Part shown: piece after piece, positions 45,053-53,792 of the stretch
How the letters are laid out: each line of letters starts with the position of its first letter
Position numbering within the stretch: the first letter of the stretch is position 1
Assembly: GCA_031292255.1 (NCBI GenBank)
Contig: JARLHN010000021.1
Span: forward strand, 1 to 64,000
Direction of reading: 5' to 3'
From: Oryzomonas sp.
GTDB lineage: Bacteria; Desulfobacterota; Desulfuromonadia; Geobacterales; Pseudopelobacteraceae
Length of the DNA stretch: 64,000 nucleotides
Made by a program: the position numbers and the translations under genes
The notes under the pieces: generated by a model
Seen by the model: only the letters and a program-made list of their open reading frames with translations
The model's database searches: none
What the model was told of the DNA's origin: nothing

Positions 45053-45093
45053 CCCTGCCGCAGGAGAAACCGGTCTTTGCCGCATGCGCCAAA

Positions 45094-45127
45094 GAAAGGC
45101 CCTGTTCCGAAAGGAGCCGGGCCTTTC
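45094..45127 (+). terminator. possible terminator after the ferredoxin gene
   Basis: The inverted repeat GAAAGGCCC / GGGCCTTTC lies 40 bp after the stop at 45052. The U-tract is weak, so it could stop transcription in either direction or merely stabilise the 3' end. Confidence 0.45.
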
Positions 45128-45204
45128 ATGTTGCGGAGATATTATCCGGCATCATCCCGCCCGCTCTTGTGCTATAATAACGCCATACGAAGGAGGTAAC
45201 CGTT

Positions 45205-45699
45205 ATGGACGCAATCGAATTCATGGCCCGTTTCGAAGAGGATGGCCTTCGTTTTTTTGAAACCCTCGGCGCCGAAAGCATCGATGCGGAACGAAAGGGG
45301 CTGTTCGAACTCCTGGCTGACAACCAGAAACGCCACCTCGGCTCCCTTGAAAAACTGAAAGAGAACCTGCACGGCATCGAGACCGATACCACACTGGTTG
45401 ACCGGGCCGGCGTGGTGGTCAACGGCTTCCGGCGGACGCTTGGCAGCTACGACCTTCCCAAGGAGTTCAGACAGGATGCCGACGCCTTTGACCATATCGT
45501 AAAGGCCGAAGAGGAGGTCATTGAACTGCTTGACGGAATGGCCAAGGCCGAAGCCGAGGAGAATACCCGTGAGTTGCTGGTATTGCTGGCAGAGGAGGAA
45601 AAACGGCATCTAAGCAGGATGGAGAATATCTACGAATTTATTGAAGCCCCCCGCAGCTTTCTGGAATGGGGTGAATTTTCAAACTTGCACCAGCTGTAA
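45205..45699 (+). CDS. ferritin-like (rubrerythrin-type) protein
   Basis: The 164-residue, strongly acidic helical protein has ferritin-like motifs: FMARFEEDGLRFFETLG near residue 6, LADNQKRHLGSLEKL near 38, HIVKAEEEVIELL near 98 and LAEEEKRHLSRMENIY near 130. It likely holds a di-iron site for peroxide reduction or iron storage. An excellent ribosome site (AAGGAGGT) precedes the ATG, and a TATAAT box lies at 45173-45178 without a clear -35. A strong terminator follows. It is the third ferritin-like gene in the window. Confidence 0.78.
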   Translation: MDAIEFMARFEEDGLRFFETLGAESIDAERKGLFELLADNQKRHLGSLEKLKENLHGIETDTTLVDRAGVVVNGFRRTLGSYDLPKEFRQDADAFDHIVKAEEEVIELLDGMAKAEAEENTRELLVLLAEEEKRHLSRMENIYEFIEAPRSFLEWGEFSNLHQL

Positions 45700-45725
45700 G
45701 AGTTTATCGTGACAGAATGGACGTG

Positions 45726-45753
45726 GGGCGCTTGAGCAGGGCGCCCTTTTTTT
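45726..45753 (+). terminator. terminator of the ferritin-like gene
   Basis: The stem GGGCGC / GCGCCC is followed by eight Ts, 27 bp after the stop codon. Confidence 0.85.
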
Positions 45754-45827
45754 GTGCGCCATAGCGAGTTGAAACGGTTGTATCCGGATTTTGCAGTACG
45801 CCCCCCACGTTCGATTGCAATCAGGTA

Positions 45828-46754
45828 TCAGTGGGTGTGGCCGTGGTGGTGGGACGCGTGGCTCAGATCCCTGATAAACGGCCCGGCCAGACATGCGATG
45901 CACTCCACCTGCAAGGTGGTGTGGGTAATGTGGTAGCGGTCCAGGAGCATGTGCTCCACCGCGTGTATCACATCGGCCTGCTTCCATTTGAAGTCGTCGC
46001 TCACGTCCAGATGGGCGGAGAGCACCACGATATGGGAACAGATCGACCAAATGTTGAGATGGTGGATATCCTGGACCCCCGGAACATTGCGGATGCTCCC
46101 GGCGATCTCGTTCACCTTCATCCCGCGCGGCACCCCTTCCAGCAGGATATGGGTCGATTCCCGCAATACCCGCCAAGCCCCGAAGAAGACCACGAAGCCG
46201 ATGCCGATGGAGATGAGTGCATCGACCACATACCAATGGGAGAAGTATATGACCACCCCGCCGATGATGACGCCGACGGATGCGGCTGCGTCGCCGATGA
46301 CGTGCAGGAACGCGCTGTGCACGTTGAGATCGTCGTGGGAGTGCTGGTGAAGCGCCGACGCAGCGATAAGGTTCATCACCAGGCCGACCACCGCGATGAT
46401 GAACATGGGCAGGCTGTTGACCGGCTCCGGCTCCATCAGCCGCCCACTGGCCTCATAGAGGATGCCGAGCGCGATCAAAAAGATCGATACCCCGTTGATG
46501 AAGGAGGCGAACACCTCGGTGCGGTGCCAGCCAAAGGTGCGTGTTTCGGATGAAGGGAGCCCGGCCAGCTTGATGGCCCCCAGGGAAAGCAGCAGGGCGA
46601 ACAGGTCGAGAAACACATGGGCGGCATCGGACAAAAGGGCCAGGGAGTTGGTCCAGATGCCGCCGAAGACCTCGGCCACCAGGGTGACCACCGTGAGCAC
46701 GATGGCATAGGTAAACCGGGCGGCGATGCTCTTGTCGGGATTGTGCTCTTCCAT
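45828..46754 (-). CDS. cation diffusion facilitator (CDF) metal exporter
   Basis: The 308-residue inner-membrane protein has six predicted helices. Metal-site residues lie in ALLSDAAHVFLDLFALL near residue 40 and HVIGDAAASVGVIIGG near 150 (the HxxxD/DxxxD pairs of CDF proteins), and a cytoplasmic C-terminal domain follows. Its last residues are His-rich (HASHHHGHTH). It exports Zn2+, Co2+ or similar ions by proton exchange. ATG 46754 is chosen over 46883 because the family begins there. No ribosome site is seen, but a TATAGT lies 7 nt before the ATG. It diverges from the copper operon. Confidence 0.85.
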   Translation of the reverse strand: MEEHNPDKSIAARFTYAIVLTVVTLVAEVFGGIWTNSLALLSDAAHVFLDLFALLLSLGAIKLAGLPSSETRTFGWHRTEVFASFINGVSIFLIALGILYEASGRLMEPEPVNSLPMFIIAVVGLVMNLIAASALHQHSHDDLNVHSAFLHVIGDAAASVGVIIGGVVIYFSHWYVVDALISIGIGFVVFFGAWRVLRESTHILLEGVPRGMKVNEIAGSIRNVPGVQDIHHLNIWSICSHIVVLSAHLDVSDDFKWKQADVIHAVEHMLLDRYHITHTTLQVECIACLAGPFIRDLSHASHHHGHTH

Positions 46755-46847
46755 ATATTTTACTATAGCATGACTCTGGGCCACAAGCACCCATATCTCC
46801 ACCGTGGACCGCAAAACTTTTGGGACGGCACATCTCGAATCACTGTG

Positions 46848-46876
46848 GAATATTCTCCATCCGATGTCGGATATTC
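46848..46876 (+). promoter_or_regulatory. upstream activator site 1 (inverted repeat)
   Basis: GAATATTCTCC, 10 bp, then GGATATTC form a 29-bp imperfect palindrome. The same 29-bp layout recurs at 52103-52131. Both lie about 70 bp upstream of a sigma-54 promoter, so the NtrC-family regulator at 50469 is the likely binder. It also lies 94 bp upstream of the divergent CDF gene. Confidence 0.7.
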
Positions 46877-46951
46877 TTCGCACGCCACCTTAAACCAACA
46901 AAACCCCAACATAACCTGTTAATATTTATACAATAATCGATCTGATAATTA

Positions 46952-46967
46952 TGGCACGCTCCTTGAT
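46952..46967 (+). promoter_or_regulatory. sigma-54 promoter 1
   Basis: TGGCACG-CTCC-TTGAT matches the -24/-12 consensus TGGCACG-N4-TTGCW at all but one core base. It lies 73 bp upstream of the HMA-domain gene and presumably drives that gene and the sensor kinase. Confidence 0.78.
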
Positions 46968-47040
46968 ACCTGAACCGTGATACCTTCTCGGATTCAGGTG
47001 ATAATAAACAGGAGAGCATGAACAGCTCCCTGGAGAAGCC

Positions 47041-47478
47041 ATGCGAAAAAATTTCATCAACATCTCTTTGATCGTTATTGCAGCCGCCTTTCTGACGCTG
47101 CTCGCACTGCGGGGGCGGGCCGGGGCGGCCATTGACTCGGTGGCGGTCCTGAATACCGCGGGCATGGCCGGCAGAAGCTGCGCGGACAGGATCAACAAAA
47201 CTTTACAGGGCATCAAGGGCGTTGCCACGACCGAGGTGGACCTTGACCATGGCCGGGTCATCGTCGGGTACGACACCAGGACGGTCAAACCGGAAATACT
47301 GACGGAGAACGTCAAAAAGGCCGGGTTCGACAGCACGGTCCAGGAGGTCGTCACGCCCGAGCGATACCGGCAGGTCACCGGCAGGGATGTCGGCACGAGC
47401 GACGCTGCCCGACCGGGATGCTGCAGCGGGTGTAGAACGGACACCCAATCAGCTAATTCCAACCTTAAATCAAAATAA
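47041..47478 (+). CDS. secreted HMA-fold protein, degenerate metal site
   Basis: The 145-residue precursor has a signal peptide or N-terminal anchor (residues 7-30, ISLIVIAAAFLTLLALRG). A heavy-metal-associated domain of about 65 residues follows (ADRINKTLQGIKGVATTEVD ... ILTENVKKAGFD). The usual GMTCxxC is GMAGRSC, so only the second cysteine (about 47) remains. A C-terminal CCSGC offers an alternative thiol site. It may bind or sense Cu/Ag in the periplasm. GGAGAAG precedes the ATG. It is first behind the sigma-54 promoter and is followed by the sensor kinase gene. Confidence 0.72.
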   Translation: MRKNFINISLIVIAAAFLTLLALRGRAGAAIDSVAVLNTAGMAGRSCADRINKTLQGIKGVATTEVDLDHGRVIVGYDTRTVKPEILTENVKKAGFDSTVQEVVTPERYRQVTGRDVGTSDAARPGCCSGCRTDTQSANSNLKSK

Positions 47479-47559
47479 TTCACGAGCAGGTGCTCACCCG
47501 CTCAGTGAGAGACCGATTCCAGGTTTAACTTTCCCCGAGGTTGCGCTATATATGCTCCT

Positions 47560-48651
47560 ATGAAATCAACCATCCTTCGCACCGCCCTGTTGGGCATTTT
47601 CATCCTCGGCATCAGCCTGCTCCACTATCTGACACCGCTGCACCTCCACTACCTGCACGACATCTTCCAACGCTTCTACTACCTGCCGATCATCCTGGCG
47701 GCCCTCTGGTTCGGCTTCCGCGGCGGCCTGCTCTGTTCCCTGGTGGTCAGCATCGTCTACGCGCCCCACATCCTCTTCCAGTGGGGTGGCCAGTTGACCC
47801 TGGAGATGGAGAGATACCTGGAAATCGTCATGTATAACGTGGTCGGAGGCGTCACGGGGCTCCTGGCACAGCGTGAACGCGCCCGAAGCCTGGAACTCCA
47901 GCGGACCGCCCAGGGCCTGGAGGAGTCCTACAACAAGCTGCAAACCCAGTCGGAACGGATCATGGCCATCGAAGATCAGTTGCGGCGGGCAGAACGGCTC
48001 TCAACACTGGGGGAGATGGCGGCGGTACTGGCCCACGAGATCAGGAACCCGCTCGGCTCGATCCGAGGCACGGCCGAGATCCTGCGGGACGATTATCGGC
48101 CCGGCGACCCCAAGCACGAGTTCATCGAAATCCAGATTAAGGAAACAGAGCGGCTCAACCGGGTGGTGGAGGAGTTTCTGCGCATGGCGCGTCCCCAGCC
48201 GTCGGAGATGGGGCGCTGCTCATTGCGGGAAGAGTTGGAAACCATCGTCACCCTGACCTCCAACGATGCCAAAAACCGCAAGATCAAACTCACGCTGATA
48301 CCGCCGGCCGGCGATCCGGCCGTCAAGGCCGATGGCGAAAAGCTGCGCCAGGCGTTCCTGAATATCGTCATCAACGCCTTGCAGGCCACGCCGACGGGTG
48401 GCACCGTGACCATCGCCACCCAAAAGACGGACTCCCTGTACGAGATCCGCTTCAGCGATAGCGGGCCGGGGATCGAGGCCGACGCCCTTGCCAGGGTATT
48501 CGAGCCGTTTTTCACCACCAAGCCGGACGGCACCGGCCTGGGGCTGGCCATCACCCGGAAGATCATAGAGGCACACAACGGCACGCTGGAGATGGAGAGC
48601 GAACCCGGCAAGGGGACGACGGTCATTGTCAGGTTGCCCATATCAGAATAG
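47560..48651 (+). CDS. membrane sensor histidine kinase
   Basis: The 363-residue protein has three or four hydrophobic segments in residues 1-100 with very short external loops, and a coiled-coil linker (LELQRTAQGLEESYNKLQTQ). The HisKA phosphorylation site is VLAHEIRNPLGSIRG (His 159), followed by an HATPase domain with NIVINALQA, DSGPGIEAD and GTGLGLAI. The compact sensor suggests detection within the membrane rather than in a periplasmic domain. It should phosphorylate the NtrC-type regulator encoded 1.8 kb downstream; a MazEF module and gene debris intervene. The proposed signal is copper or silver. Confidence 0.85.
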   Translation: MKSTILRTALLGIFILGISLLHYLTPLHLHYLHDIFQRFYYLPIILAALWFGFRGGLLCSLVVSIVYAPHILFQWGGQLTLEMERYLEIVMYNVVGGVTGLLAQRERARSLELQRTAQGLEESYNKLQTQSERIMAIEDQLRRAERLSTLGEMAAVLAHEIRNPLGSIRGTAEILRDDYRPGDPKHEFIEIQIKETERLNRVVEEFLRMARPQPSEMGRCSLREELETIVTLTSNDAKNRKIKLTLIPPAGDPAVKADGEKLRQAFLNIVINALQATPTGGTVTIATQKTDSLYEIRFSDSGPGIEADALARVFEPFFTTKPDGTGLGLAITRKIIEAHNGTLEMESEPGKGTTVIVRLPISE

Positions 48652-48732
48652 TAGTTGCATCGACATGACAACAATTGTATCTTCAATGTAGATACAATCA
48701 CTTGCTAAGCTCTCTTCTGCCGCCACATGGTT

Positions 48733-48816
48733 CCCCCCTTTGAAAAGGGGGGGCAGGGGGGATTTGCATTTAAAGATCAAGGGCAAATCCCCCTGAATCC
48801 CCCTTTTCAAAGGGGG
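48733..48816. repeat. CCCCCTTT-type palindromic repeat
   Basis: CCCCCCTTTGAAAAGGGG lies at the left, and the right end CCCCCTTTTCAAAGGGGG is its inverted copy. Inner arms GGGGGGATTTGC / GCAAATCCCCC form one long hairpin of about 84 bp. It lies between the sensor kinase and mazE and could end the kinase transcript. Confidence 0.75.
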
Positions 48817-48870
48817 ACTTGATCGTTAGCGGAAGATCGCGTTAATCAGTTACAATTGTGGAGGTGCCGT

Positions 48871-49113
48871 ATGGAAGCACGGGTACAGAAATGGGGTCAC
48901 AGCTTGGCATTGCGCATCCCCAGCGCATTTGCGAAACACGCGCGGATGCAGCCGGGCAGCAGGGTGGATGTCTCCGAGGTCAAGGGAAAACTCGTAATCA
49001 CGATTCTTGAAGCCGATGAACCGACGTTGGAGATGCTGCTTGCAGAGGTCACGCCGGACAACATTCACCATGAAATCGCTACCGGCGTAGCTGTCGGTGA
49101 CGAAGCATGGTAG
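48871..49113 (+). CDS. mazE: MazE-type antitoxin (AbrB fold)
   Basis: The 80-residue protein has the swapped-hairpin AbrB/MazE DNA-binding motif at its N-terminus: VQKWGHSLALRIPSAFAKHARMQPGSRVDV. An acidic C-terminal tail (ILEADEPTLEMLLAEVTPDN) should wrap around and inhibit the toxin. It normally autoregulates its own operon. ATG 48871 has GGAGGTG in front. It overlaps mazF by 7 bp. The pair sits between the two halves of a two-component system and is probably an insertion. Confidence 0.88.
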   Translation: MEARVQKWGHSLALRIPSAFAKHARMQPGSRVDVSEVKGKLVITILEADEPTLEMLLAEVTPDNIHHEIATGVAVGDEAW

Positions 49114-49454
49114 CCAAAACAGGCTATGTCCCTGATCGGGGCGATATGGTCTGGCTCGCCTTTGATCCACAGTCCGGGCATGAGCAGGCAGGCAGGCGCC
49201 CGGCGTTTGTGTTGTCGCCGGCGTCGTACAACGGCAGAATAGGATTGGCCCTGTTCTGTCCCCTAACCAGCCAGATCAAGGGCTATCCCTTCGAAGTCCC
49301 AATTTCACCCGGATTGGCGGTGAGCGGTGTGGTCCTGTCCGATCAGATCAAAAGCCTTGATTGGAGGGCGCGTCAGGCCGAGTTTATTTGCAAGCTGCCG
49401 GAGGATGTGGCGGTGAAGGTGCTGAAACTGGTTGGGACGCTCTTGAAGGCGTGA
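49107..49454 (+). CDS. mazF: MazF-type endoribonuclease toxin
   Basis: The 115-residue toxin of the MazF/PemK family has the family start PDRGDMVWLAFDPQSGHEQAGRRPAFVLSP. The arginine pair after GHEQAG belongs to the RNA-cleaving site. SGVVLSDQIKSLDWRARQAEF near residue 75 holds the conserved Ser/Asp segment. It cleaves mRNA at short specific sequences when not bound by MazE. The length is normal and no frame damage is seen, so the module looks functional. The start overlaps mazE by 7 bp. Confidence 0.9.
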   Translation: MVAKTGYVPDRGDMVWLAFDPQSGHEQAGRRPAFVLSPASYNGRIGLALFCPLTSQIKGYPFEVPISPGLAVSGVVLSDQIKSLDWRARQAEFICKLPEDVAVKVLKLVGTLLKA

Positions 49455-49468
49455 GGAGATCCAAACTG

Positions 49469-49609
49469 ATGATGCCCGAAGAACTCGCTGAAACGCTTGA
49501 AGTCATGGCGGATGATGAACTTATGGCCTATTTGCGACAGGGTATCGCGGAGATGGAAACCGGCATGTTCGTCCCCTGGGAGGATGCCAAGCGGGAGCTT
49601 GGAATATGA
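49469..49609 (+). CDS. small antitoxin-like protein
   Basis: The 46-residue acidic frame reads MMPEELAETLEVMADDELMA, then YLRQGIAEMETGMFVPWEDA and KRELGI. The ending resembles the C-terminal toxin-binding tails of Phd/RelB-type antitoxins (..VPWEDAKRELG). No DNA-binding domain is present, so it may be a truncated antitoxin. GAGGAG precedes the ATG at slightly long spacing. It lies 14 bp behind mazF and could be co-transcribed. No second toxin gene follows, only disrupted AT-rich sequence. Confidence 0.5.
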   Translation: MMPEELAETLEVMADDELMAYLRQGIAEMETGMFVPWEDAKRELGI

Positions 49610-49804
49610 ATGTTCCAGTTAGGTAGATCACCGGTTTACGCTCGCATGCGCGTGAACTGCTCAATAACAAAGTTGAACAAAAACAAAGAGGAATGAAATG
49701 AATGACTGTATGTGACTTTCGCCGACTTGACACGCTAACGTTTGAATCTGCACGGAATTCAATACGACAATATTGTATTTTACCTGCCCCTTGGCTCTAC
49801 CAAT

Positions 49805-50398
49805 ATGACAGATACTTCTGAACAATTCGCAAAACAGCAACACCAAAAAATAGATTGTTAGAATTGCTGGAAATAGTTCGCGGCAGTGGTTGGGCGATGA
49901 ATCGGAAAGGCCAGTGTGCTCATATCTCAAATGAAATTAGAAGTGGAAGAATTTCAATCGAAGAAATTCATTATTTTTGGAATGCTATTGACTCGCTCCA
50001 CGATTTAGAACTTCGAGACTTAATAAACGCGAATCATGAACAACTCATACAAATCGAACTCACCTTCGACCGCATCCGAAACAACCTCCGTACGTGGCAT
50101 TCTAGCTCAGATAGCCTGTGTTTCTTGACTAAAGTAATCCTTATGTTCAATTGGGGACAATCTCCAGCTTTTGACACACGAATCCGGGACATGTTGAAGG
50201 TCAAAAATAATATTTCAAGCAAGAACCTTTGTCACCGCACTTAAGGAAATTGGTAGCTGGATACAGATATTTGAATCTAAGTACAGCATAAAACTTGACG
50301 AATTGGCAACCAACGAGATGAATTCACTAAATGAGTTTAGGGCGCTTAGGCCACTTCCTCTCGGAAGAAGCTTTGATATGATGCTATTTTCATTGTGA
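49805..50398 (+). pseudogene. frameshifted AT-rich gene of unknown function
   Basis: Three adjoining frames appear to be one gene of about 197 codons. ATG 49805 reads MTDTSEQFAKQQHQK; the frame then shifts by one base at a run of six A (near 49846) to NRLLELLEIVRGSGW... It shifts back near a run of five A (about 50205) into ARTFVTALKEIGSWIQIFES... and ends at the stop 50396-50398. Base composition is much richer in AT than its neighbours, which suggests foreign origin. I recognise no domain. Homopolymer sequencing error is an alternative to real decay. Confidence 0.55.
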
Positions 50399-50468
50399 AA
50401 TTTTCAACCAGGCGTAACAGCGGTGATGCCTCTGTGCTCTCAGCCGTTCACCTCCGAACAGGACTGCC

Positions 50469-51833
<1,365 letters not shown>

Positions 51834-51851
51834 ACCTAATAAAAGCATTTG

Positions 51852-52070
51852 CACCACAAAAGCACAAAGAACACGAAGGAAAATCAGTTAGCTGCCTTAC
51901 CAAATTCATTCACCAATTTGGTTCGAGTCTTTATTTTCATAAGCGTTTGAATTTCTTTGTGCCCTTTGTGTCTTTGTGGTGATTAACTGCCCTTTTAAGG
52001 TTAAAAGCCTGAGTTGTGTTTTCTCTCTTTTGATTTTCCTCTGAGTTTCTGTGTCTCTGCGGCAGGTTAA
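51852..52070. repeat. CACAAAG-type inverted repeat region
   Basis: CACCACAAAAGCACAAAGAA near the left is mirrored by TTCTTTGTGCCCTTTGTG and TCTTTGTGGTG near 51954-51982. A second block, TTTCTGTGTCTCTGCGGCAG, follows at about 52046. I recall similar CACAAAG repeats from many unrelated bacterial genomes. It fills the spacer between the regulator gene and the cus promoter and holds no convincing gene. Confidence 0.6.
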
Positions 52071-52102
52071 TCTTTTGTGATTTGACTCTTTCAATTTCTG
52101 GA

Positions 52103-52131
52103 GAATATGCTCCCACCCCTGTAGGATATTC
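52103..52131 (+). promoter_or_regulatory. upstream activator site 2 (inverted repeat)
   Basis: GAATATGCTCC, 10 bp, then GGATATTC; it has exactly the length and layout of the site at 46848. Its right half is identical to that site's and the left half differs at one base. It ends 67 bp before the sigma-54 promoter of cusC. Confidence 0.72.
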
Positions 52132-52198
52132 TACAATTCTTTTCTGCCCCATTCTGTACTTCGCAAACAATCGTTGTATAATCGGCATATTGCATCGT

Positions 52199-52214
52199 TG
52201 GCACACCCCTTGAT
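52199..52214 (+). promoter_or_regulatory. sigma-54 promoter 2 (cus operon)
   Basis: TGGCACA-CCCC-TTGAT keeps the -24 GG and near-consensus spacing and shares the unusual TTGAT with promoter 1. It lies 42 bp upstream of the cusC ATG. Confidence 0.75.
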
Positions 52215-52256
52215 ATAGCTTCTCGCATGACCACGAACCGACACCGAGGCATCATT

Positions 52257-53564
52257 ATGAAAACCTGCATCGTTTTTCTTGCCCTGCTCGTCGCAGGCAT
52301 CCTTCCGGCAGGCTTCAGCTGGGCCGTTGAGACCAAGCCGACTGAGAATCTCCCTGAATTGGTGAACATCGCCCTGGCGAACAATCCCGAGGTCGCGGCA
52401 TCCGGGGCGCACTTCAGGATGCTTGAATACAAGGCCCAGCAGGCCGGCAGCCTGGAAGACCCGATGCTGATGCTGAAGATCCAGAACGGCATCATCAGCG
52501 ATCCGCTCAATTTCAGACGCGACCCCATGACCCAGAAGGTCGTGGGCATCAGCCAGCAACTCCCCTGGTTCGGCAAACGCGACCTCCGCAGCGAAGTGGC
52601 GCGGCACGACGCCGAGGCTTCCCACTGGAATCGGGAGGAGCGCATCCTGGACGTCATCCGTGGGGTCAAGGAAACCTACTACCAGATCTACTTCACCGAC
52701 AAATCTCTGGAGATCCTTGCCAAGAACACCCGCATCCTGGACGACTTCATCACCATTGCCGAAAACCGCTACGCGGTCGGCCAAGGGGTCCAGCAGGACA
52801 TCTTCAAGGCCCAGCTCGAAAAATCAAAGCTGATCGATATGCGCATCACCCTGGACCAACAACGGCGCAGCCTGGAAATCAGGATGAACAGCCTTCTCTA
52901 CCGTCCCGCGGATACCCCGATCGGTGCCATCCCCGACCCGCGGATCACCCCTCTCACCCGTAGCGATACGGAATTGCTGGAGCAGGCCGAGCAAAACCGA
53001 CCGCTCCTTCAGGGGATGCAGGCCCAAATCGGCAAGAGCCAAGCGGCCCAGGCCCTGGCCCGCAAGGAGTTCTTTCCCGACTTCACCGTCTCCTTCGAGT
53101 ACATGCAACGGGAACCGACCCCGGGGAGCGACGGCGCTGACATGTACAGCCTTGGGGTCACCTTCAACCTGCCGGTGCAGCGGGAGCGCCGCCACGCCAT
53201 GCTGGCCGAGGCGGCCTCGGAACAGACCATGTCCACGGCGGAACTGAACGACGCCCGGAATGCCATCCGCAGCACCATCGCCGACCTGATCTCCCAGATG
53301 GAACGCCGCCGGAAGCTGGCCGAGCTGTACAAGGGAGGCATCATCCCCCAGGCCGAGCAGGCCCTGGAATCGGCGGTCATTGCCTACAGGGCGGGCAAGG
53401 TGGATTTCCTGGCCCTTTTGGACAGCCGGCTGACGCTTTTCAACTACGAGCGGGACTACTACGATTCCCTGGCCGATTACCAGATCCGGCTGGCCCAGTT
53501 GGAGGCCACGGTGGGGGCCGACCTGGAAAGCGGACATTCCCTGGCAAACCACGACCATCATTAG
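52257..53564 (+). CDS. cusC: TolC-family outer membrane channel of copper/silver efflux
   Basis: The 435-residue precursor has a signal peptide (KTCIVFLALLVAGILPAGFSWA). Two outer-membrane efflux repeats of long helices and strands follow; typical phrases are ISQQLPWFGKRDLRSEVARHDAEA and SLGVTFNLPVQRERRHAMLAEAA. It forms the trimeric exit duct for the CusBA pump. The C-terminus is His-rich (SLANHDHH). ATG 52257 opens the signal peptide and has GAGG before it; the longer frame from 52227 is not used. It is the first gene after the sigma-54 promoter. CzcC-type is an alternative name, but CusA chemistry favours Cu/Ag. Confidence 0.85.
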   Translation: MKTCIVFLALLVAGILPAGFSWAVETKPTENLPELVNIALANNPEVAASGAHFRMLEYKAQQAGSLEDPMLMLKIQNGIISDPLNFRRDPMTQKVVGISQQLPWFGKRDLRSEVARHDAEASHWNREERILDVIRGVKETYYQIYFTDKSLEILAKNTRILDDFITIAENRYAVGQGVQQDIFKAQLEKSKLIDMRITLDQQRRSLEIRMNSLLYRPADTPIGAIPDPRITPLTRSDTELLEQAEQNRPLLQGMQAQIGKSQAAQALARKEFFPDFTVSFEYMQREPTPGSDGADMYSLGVTFNLPVQRERRHAMLAEAASEQTMSTAELNDARNAIRSTIADLISQMERRRKLAELYKGGIIPQAEQALESAVIAYRAGKVDFLALLDSRLTLFNYERDYYDSLADYQIRLAQLEATVGADLESGHSLANHDHH

Positions 53565-53599
53565 TACCTTGCAACACTCGTAAATAACGTAAAAACAAT

Positions 53600-53790
53600 C
53601 CTCTCCCCTAGAGAGGAGGGTTAGGGTGGGGGGGAAGTTGCCATGGAATGGGCATATTGCAGCTTCGCCCACCCCCTGGCCCCCTCCCGTCAAGGGAGGG
53701 GGACTTTCCGAACGATTTAATGTTACAGAGTACCAGGCACAAGATCCTCTCTCCCCGCGAGAGAGGAACCCTAACGAGGAAAGGTGCTCC
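53600..53790. repeat. cluster of CCCCTCC palindromes between cusC and cusB
   Basis: Three GC-rich inverted repeats follow one another: CCTCTCCCCTAGAGAGG (53600), CCCCCTCCCGTCAAGGGAGG (53681) and CTCTCTCCCCGCGAGAGAGG (53755). The first two are in opposite orientation. The last ends just before the cusB ribosome site. They fill the whole 228-bp spacer; no gene is present. Confidence 0.7.
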
Positions 53791-53792
53791 AC

